Shown in pieces: positions 54,593 through 64,000 of a stretch of 64,000 nt of DNA. The notes beneath the pieces are model-generated. The model searched no databases and had not been told where the DNA came from. It saw nothing but the letters and a program-made list of their open reading frames with translations. Source of the stretch: Allobaculum sp. Allo2 (GTDB lineage Bacteria; Bacillota_I; Bacilli_A; Erysipelotrichales; Erysipelotrichaceae); the NCBI RefSeq assembly GCF_022701175.1, contig NZ_CP078088.1, positions 682,001 to 746,000 of the forward strand. Reading direction: 5' to 3'. How positions within the stretch are numbered: the first letter of the stretch is position 1; each line of letters starts with the position of its first letter. The translations under genes were made by a program, and so were the position numbers.

Positions 54593-54957
54593 AAATCCTC
54601 CTAAAAATTGACTTTGACATTATAGCATTCTGAAAAACATGCAAGATAACTTGTGAAAATATTTTCAGAATCTTGGAAAAATTTTTGCGAATTTACACAA
54701 ACACAGCCATTTTTCTGGCCAAAAGTGAAAAAGCAGTCTGGAAGATACCCTGTATTCGGGAAATTGCGCCGGGAAAAACGTTGATTTCTTCAAAAAATGA
54801 TCTTTTGTTTTTTGATCGACGAACGCTATATCGAAAATTTAGCCAAATTCATCAAATCGTCCAAAAGAGCGAAAACTGTTCGAAAATGATCGATTTGCAT
54901 CGTTGGGCTCCAAATCTTTCAAACCGGCACCGCTTCCTGACTGTTCCAGCTGCAGCT
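54593..54957. other. Gene-free region upstream of gdhA
   Basis: AT-rich in its left part (54600-54680), likely the gdhA promoter region on the minus strand. No gene, tRNA or terminator is supported. Confidence 0.4.
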
Positions 54958-55337
54958 TTAGCAACAGAGTCCGATAGAACAAAACAGCATAAAGCAGAAG
55001 GCAACGAACAAAGCGAAAGGGAATAGAACAAAGGAGTAGAAAATCGGATTCGTCAGGCTTCCGCTGGAAATACAGCGGACCAGGTCGATGCCAGATGAGA
55101 AAAGCAGAATGAAAAACAGAAGGCCGTCCTGCAGTAAGGACGGCCAGTATTTTTGCGATGAGAACTCAGCGCTTTGGCGCCCGACGATGACTGACGAAGT
55201 TGAGCCCAAGCAGTACGGCCATTCGCGGCAGTTCATAAAAGAGAATGCGAATAAGCAGAGCGAAAAGAATCAGCCAGCGAAGCACGAAAATTGAATTTGT
55301 CTTTTGCGGCGGCCGCCTTTTCCTTTTGCTTATGCAT
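54958..55337 (-). CDS. Possible small membrane protein after the ABC permease, frameshifted
   Basis: Weakly supported. ATG 55337 overlaps the permease stop (ATGCATAA), suggesting coupling. The first residues are MHKQKEKAAAAKDKFNFRAS. Adjacent frames then give hydrophobic stretches (LILFALLIRILFY; LLFFILLFSSGIDLV; IFYSFVLFPFALFVAFCFML), ending at 54958. If two breaks are repaired it would be a ~125-residue protein with three or four membrane segments. No family recognised; may also be non-coding. Confidence 0.35.
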
Positions 55338-57356
55338 TGGACTGCGTCGGCAGACCGACCAGCCGGTAATAGACGTTGGCCGTCAGCCGATAAATGATGA
55401 TATAGAGCAGGGCGAACACCGCAATGACGCCAGCTGTTGCCAAGAAGTAGATCGACATCGCGCTCGGACTCAGAATGTCGATGATTTTGGAAAGCATCGT
55501 GTAGGCAAAGCCCATATGAACGATCGCGGTGACAAGCGGCAGGAAGAACATGACGAGAACCTGTTCGTTAATCATATGCTTGATCTGTTTTCGCTCCAGC
55601 CCGACTTTCTGCATGATCGCAAAGCGCTTCTGATCGTCGAATCCTTCGGAAATCTGCTTGTAGTACATGATCAGAATCACAACCAGCGTAAAGAGCGCAC
55701 TCAGATACAGACCCGCAAACAGGAAGGCAGCATAAACGCTCAGTCCTTGTCGGCGATCCACTTCTCGAAAAGACAGGGAATACTGCAGACCTGCCAAATC
55801 AGCATTCGGATCCGTTCCATGCGCAGTCAGAAAGGCATCCAGATTCAAATTGTTGGTGAAGGCATCCGAAGCTTCCATAAACATATCGTCGCTGACCGAT
55901 TCCGGAGAAGCGGCGGAACGGGTGATTCCGTCCTCAAACTGGACGGTCCAGGAAGGATAGATTGAAGCATCCTGCGAAGCGTTCAGTTCGAGCGCAAACC
56001 AGCGGCTTTGCGTGTCGCTTAAAAAGCGATGCGTAATCGAGTCCGGCAGCGCGAAATCGGCACGAACGACTTCGAACGTTTCTTTCGTATCTTCGTTCGT
56101 CAGTTTCTGACCGTTCGAAAAACGGGAATCGAACGCAAGAATCTGATGATCGCCCAGAGAAATATTCTGACCGCTTAGCCGGTTCAAATCGGCGAGATCG
56201 ATAATTTCGGCTGTGACCAGTTTGTTCTGTTCATCGTGATAAGAAGCAAAGGCTTCCTGATACGTCACTGGATTTTGCGGATGCAGGCCGGCTTTCGCCG
56301 CTGCATGCATCGTGATCGCCTGCAGTTCGAGAGAATCCCGAGAAGGGACGCGGCTTGCGTACGGAATGTTCAGATCCATATTGAGCATGGCCGTTCCGGA
56401 ATACTTGGCATCAAGCGCCGAATTCATCCCCGCAAAGAGTGTGATGACAGTAGAGAGGGTAACGAGAACCATCGTGGAAAGAATGGCCAGACTCGCCAGA
56501 GACGCTGCATTGGCTTTCAGGCGATACTTCATTGTGGAAATGGAAATGAAATGGCTAGGCTGATAATAAAACGACTTGTTTTTCTGCAGGCTGTTGAGGA
56601 TTACCGTCGAGCCGAAAATAAACAGAAGATACGTGCCGATAATGACGCAGACGACAGCGGCGAAAAACAGGAAGAGAGCCTGTACGGGATCTTCGATCGT
56701 TACCGCCATCCAGTAGCCTGACCCCAGACTGCATACGCCAAGCACCGCAAGAATCCAGCGGCTTTTTACCGGCTTTTCCGAAGTCGATTTAGTTTTCATC
56801 TCTTCGAGCGGATTGTGGCGAAGCAAGGAGAAAAGCGTAACCGCAAGAAGAATCAGATAGCACACCCCGATCCAGAGCGCGGTTCCCCAGACGGCAGACC
56901 AGGTCAGAGAAAATCCCTTTGGAATGTTCAGGGAAGCATCAGTCCCAGAACCAGAAGGAGAATCTTATCCAGAACGATGCCCAGCAGAATGCCGATGACC
57001 AGCGAACTGGCATAGCTGATCAGCAGTTCGTAAAAGATGATGCGCATGAGATGGCGCTTTTCCATCCCCAGAATGGAATACAGACCGTTTTCCTGTGCCC
57101 GGTTTTTCATCCAGACGCTGTTGATATATAGAAAGATGAGAACGGTAAAGAACTCAACGACGTGAACGCCCAGATTCAGGGTCGTGAGCATAGTCGTTTC
57201 GCCAAACGTTCCACCAAAGACCGAAGAGACGCTGAGGGAAAGCAGCGAGTAAAGCATCATGACCATCAGCGAACTGCCCGCGATGAACGGAACGGTAATC
57301 CGGCGGCTTTTCTGAATCGACTGCCACGCCAGAGACCAGTAAAGGAAGCGATGCAT
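55330..57356 (-). CDS. ABC transporter permease, BceB/FtsX-like, frameshifted
   Basis: Permease of a BceAB-type transporter, which in Firmicutes senses or removes antimicrobial peptides. The start at 57356 touches the ATPase stop. Segment 1: FIAGSSLMVMMLYSLLSLSV, VVEFFTVLIFLYINSVWMKN and RAQENGLYSILGMEKRHLMR (the FtsX-type cytoplasmic loop). A break at about 56928. Then further helices (LILLAVTLFSLL, ALFLFFAAVVCVIIGTYLLF, LASLAILSTMVLVTLS), a large external domain of about 220 residues (residues ~300-520), and a second FtsX core (FALLYIIIYRLTANVYYRLV). About 675 residues, ten membrane segments in the BceB pattern. Confidence 0.88.
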
Positions 57357-58115
57357 CAGGCGTTCTCCCTGGAAGACATCACCGTCAGCGTATTAGTGAT
57401 CTTCTCGTAAAACTGTTCCCGGCTCTGGGATCCGCGGATCAGCTGATGAAAAATCTTTCCGTCGCGAATGAACAGAATGCGGCTCGCGTAGCTGGCCGCC
57501 ATGACGGAATGGGTAACCATGACAATGGTCTGGCCCTGCTTGTTGAGCGTTTCAAATAGCTCGAGCAGTTCCTGCGAACTGCGGGAATCCAGGGCGCCCG
57601 TCGGTTCATCGGCCAGCATCAGTTCCGGTTCGGTAATCAGCGCTCTGCTGCTGCAGCGCGCTGCTTCTGACCGCCGGATACTTCGTATGGGTACTTTTTC
57701 AGCAAAGGCGTCAGGCCAAGCTGTCTGGCCAGCGGCTTGAGATGGGCTTCCATTTCGGAATAACGTGCCTTGTTTAAAACGAGCGGGAGCAGAATGTTGT
57801 CCTTGAGGGTAAACGTGTCGAGCAGGGAGTAATCCTGAAACAGGAACCCAAGATGATTGCGTCGAAAAAGACTGAGTTCCCGGGCGGGAATCGAGGAAGC
57901 TTCCCGGCCGTTAATTTTGACGGAGCCGCGCGTCGGCTGATCGAGAACCGCCAGAATATTGAGCAGAGTGGATTTGCCCGATCCGCTCTCCCCATGATGG
58001 CGACATATTCCCCGGCTTCCACCGAGAAGGTAACATCGCTGAGCGCTTCTACAACGACCGAGGAGAAGCGGGATTTATAAACTTTCTGAAGATTAGCAAC
58101 TTCCAGTACAGACAT
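57356..58115 (-). CDS. ABC transporter ATP-binding protein, BceA-like, frameshifted
   Basis: ATPase for the BceB-like permease. Start 58115 after GGAGGACGAAATC. Walker A is IMGESGSGKSTLLNILAVLD after repair of one G near 57993. Then Q-loop FLFQDYSLLD, signature VSGGQKQRAAAARALITEPE (needs repair near 57645), Walker B LMLADEPTGALDSRSSQELL and H-loop TIVMVTHS. About 254 residues. The bceAB pair lacks a neighbouring BceRS two-component system here. Confidence 0.92.
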
Positions 58116-58630
58116 GATTTCGTCCTCCTTGCCTTCAAGGATAGAAAAAGAATCCTATTTGTCCTATCGATCCTTCTTACCCTTTCCTTACGGGCATGAC
58201 ACGGAAAACTCATCTAAAAAAGGCAGTGAGAAAATCCCGTGATCGAGACACGATCGGGAAGGGCTATAAAATAAAAAGAATCCGGGAAGTTCACCCATCC
58301 GGCAATAGAATTCAGGAGGGGCAACCGTAATTCGCTTTAGATAAAGAGAAAATGAACGGGATCGACGGCACAGGCGATCAAATCCGCTTAAGAACAGCCG
58401 CGAGAAACAAAAATCCGACGCGAGGAAAGACGGGTTTGTCTCCTTTGAGGACTTGAAAGATGATGCCGGGCAAAACGGCGGAGAACGGAGTGACAAACCG
58501 TTTGGATTTTCCAAACAGAAACGCGGGATCCCCGATTTGGCAGAGAGTGAGTCCAGATTGTCGAAAAGAACTGGATTTGTGACAAAATAGAAGACAGGAA
58601 TATCGAAAGATTTAGTAGGAGGAACTGAAT
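58116..58630. other. Divergent region between bceA-like gene and rpiB
   Basis: About 515 bases. I see no convincing gene. Probable promoters in both directions; the plus-strand ribosome site TAGGAGGAAC precedes rpiB at 58616-58625. Confidence 0.4.
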
Positions 58631-59083
58631 ATGAAAATCGCACTTGCGAACGATCATGCCGCAGTGGCCATGAAAAACGAAATCATGAAGATGCTGGAAG
58701 ACGAAGGCTGCGAAGTCATCAATCTGGGAACCGATACAAACGACAGCGTTGACTATCCAGACTATGGAGCCAAATGCGCCAGAGCGGTCGTAAACGGGGA
58801 AGCCGATCGCGGCATCGTGATGTGCGGTACCGGTGTAGGAATTGAAATCGCCGCAAACAAAGTCCCGGGCATTCGCTGCGGACGCTGCAAGGACGTGACG
58901 GACGCCAGACTGATCCGTGAACATAACGACGCCAACATGATGAGCATGGGTGCACGTACAACAGGAATGGAAACCGCAAAAGATATCGTCAACACCTTCA
59001 TGACCACACCGTTCTCCAACGGAGCCAACCATATCCGCCGCATTCACAAACTGGCTGTACTCGACGGATCGGCAAAGGAATAA
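58631..59083 (+). CDS. rpiB: Ribose-5-phosphate isomerase B
   Basis: RpiB interconverts ribose 5-phosphate and ribulose 5-phosphate (RpiB/LacAB fold). Frame intact, 150 residues. IALANDHAAVAMKNEIMKML (His near the start), VDYPDYGAKCARAVV, RGIVMCGTGVGIEIAANKVP (active-site Cys at about residue 65), and REHNDANMMSMGARTTG with the conserved Asn residues. LacA/LacB-like galactose-6-phosphate isomerase is less likely: no lac genes nearby. Start 58631 follows TAGGAGGAACTGA. Confidence 0.93.
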   Translation: MKIALANDHAAVAMKNEIMKMLEDEGCEVINLGTDTNDSVDYPDYGAKCARAVVNGEADRGIVMCGTGVGIEIAANKVPGIRCGRCKDVTDARLIREHNDANMMSMGARTTGMETAKDIVNTFMTTPFSNGANHIRRIHKLAVLDGSAKE

Positions 59084-59190
59084 AAGAAATAAAGAAAACG
59101 AAGATCCGATAAAAGACCCGATAATAAAGAAAAGGAAGCAGAGAAAGGCACGGGTGCACAGCCGGTCTGAGTCTCTTCATCAAAGTCAAA

Positions 59191-59238
59191 ACAGCGCTGT
59201 CCGGGCGGAACGAATCCGCTGCAGACAGCGCTTTTCTA
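59191..59238 (+). terminator. Terminator of rpiB
   Basis: Nine-base stem AGCGCTGTC/GACAGCGCT, then TTTCTATTTC. Confidence 0.85.
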
Positions 59239-59707
59239 TTTCTAAAAACGACATCGCTGTTTTCACTGTTTTCCGCCTGCTCAGCCGGAAACGTATCTGG
59301 AGCAGAAAAAGAAGAAACGAAGCGATAAGCAGCCGCCTGGAGCCTCTGTGCGCTCGATGAGCCGAAAATCTTATGCTTGCTTTCTTTTCAAAGCGATGAT
59401 AAGATAACGGAGCACTGTGAAAATATATTTTCCCAGCACTGCATATCCCTTTAAATATCAACGAAAATGCATTAAGTGAAATAAATAAAATATTTCACAA
59501 AACATGTTGACAGAGATGTTTGACGATGATATGATAAACAAGCCTTGTGAGAGACATCGAGTTTCTCACAAACAGATGGCTCTTTGAAAACTTTACAGAC
59601 AGATCAAGAAATTCGAAATACACAACGTCGATTCTTAAAATCACAAAAAGTACTCGAACAATCATTTATTCACGAAACATTAAACGCATAAGCGTTTGAG
59701 TCAATAT
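59239..59707 (+). promoter_or_regulatory. Leader of the second rRNA operon
   Basis: No gene. The proximal promoter is TTGACA at 59507-59512 with TATGAT at 59530-59535 (17 bases). Downstream sequence to the 16S start is nearly identical to the first operon's, while the segment before 59480 is unrelated, so only the proximal promoter region is shared. Confidence 0.85.
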
Positions 59708-61236
<1,529 letters not shown>

Positions 61237-61503
61237 AAGGAGAAAGTACAAGGAAGTCCATTGGTGAAAGCCGATGGCAAAGAGTAATGAGTGAGGATTT
61301 GTCTGTGAGGTTTTGGAAGAGCGATCTTCCAGAGAATGGATCTTTGAAAAACGAGCATCAGTAAGAAGACATAACAGAAGGTCTAACGAAAAGTTGAAGA
61401 GTAATAAAGATTTAACCGAAAGTTGGAAACAGTTAGTGGAACAGTTCTTACGAAATAGAAAAATCTCGAAACAAGCATAACTAGAACCAAAGTTAGAGAA
61501 CTA
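61237..61503 (+). other. 16S-23S spacer, second operon
   Basis: About 267 bases with no tRNA, and 41 bases shorter than the first spacer after TTCCAG at about 61331. Confidence 0.9.

Positions 61504-64000
<2,497 letters not shown>

Overview
The window looks like chromosome from a low-to-mid GC Gram-positive anaerobe of the gut type, most likely in the Erysipelotrichales. The basis is the 16S rRNA sequence style, 2-oxoacid and PTS metabolism, a T-box leader, a secA-prfB pair, a clostridial 2[4Fe-4S] ferredoxin, an NADP-type glutamate dehydrogenase and a BceAB-like ABC transporter. The family assignment is from memory and needs a 16S search.

Layout. 1-1860: right part of an IS66-family element (tnpC, tnpB, terminal repeat), cut by the window edge. 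1964-3875: HAD phosphatase, small membrane protein, YigZ. 3939-9111: leucine operon leuA-leuC-leuD-leuB behind a good sigma-A promoter and a T-box riboswitch. 9502-11015: NfeD and SPFH membrane protein pair. 12342-13209: first of three exported proteins with DUF5648-type repeats. 13520-17636 (minus): LOG-type phosphoribohydrolase, small alarmone synthetase, YaaA, carbon-nitrogen hydrolase, Cof-type HAD. 18044-21580: ManA-like cupin protein, mutY, HAD, luxS. 21802-23099 (minus): CAP-domain protein with DUF5648 repeats. 24003-27537: secA-prfB with programmed frameshift. 27861-34309: cysK, iron alcohol dehydrogenase, acidic repeat protein, DUF308 protein, DJ-1/PfpI, ATP-grasp enzyme. 34474-39629: patatin, two tRNA-Arg genes, esterase, PTS IIA and IIB, a 63-residue protein, cutC. 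40403-45323: complete rRNA operon (16S-23S-5S). 45420-59083: XRE regulator, DUF5648 protein with a transglutaminase-like domain lacking its Cys, PHP phosphoesterase, ferredoxin, radical SAM protein, HAD, gdhA, BceAB-like transporter, rpiB. 59708-64000: second rRNA operon, cut in 23S.

The strongest global signal is technical. About 35 genes, including secA, prfB, leuA, leuB, mutY and gdhA, are broken by what can nearly always be repaired by adding one base to a run of A/T or G/C. The two rRNA copies also differ at such runs. I therefore read these as consensus-sequence deletions (or, much less likely, mass decay) and annotate the full-length genes, marking where the frame breaks.

I did not find a clearly new multi-gene system. 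The best leads are the modular DUF5648 exported family with a probable pseudo-transglutaminase, a possibly leaderless yaaA, a LeuB with an atypical N-terminal motif, an orphan operator-like inverted repeat at 11439-11468 in a 1.2 kb gene-free stretch, and a PTS IIA/IIB-esterase cluster with no IIC.
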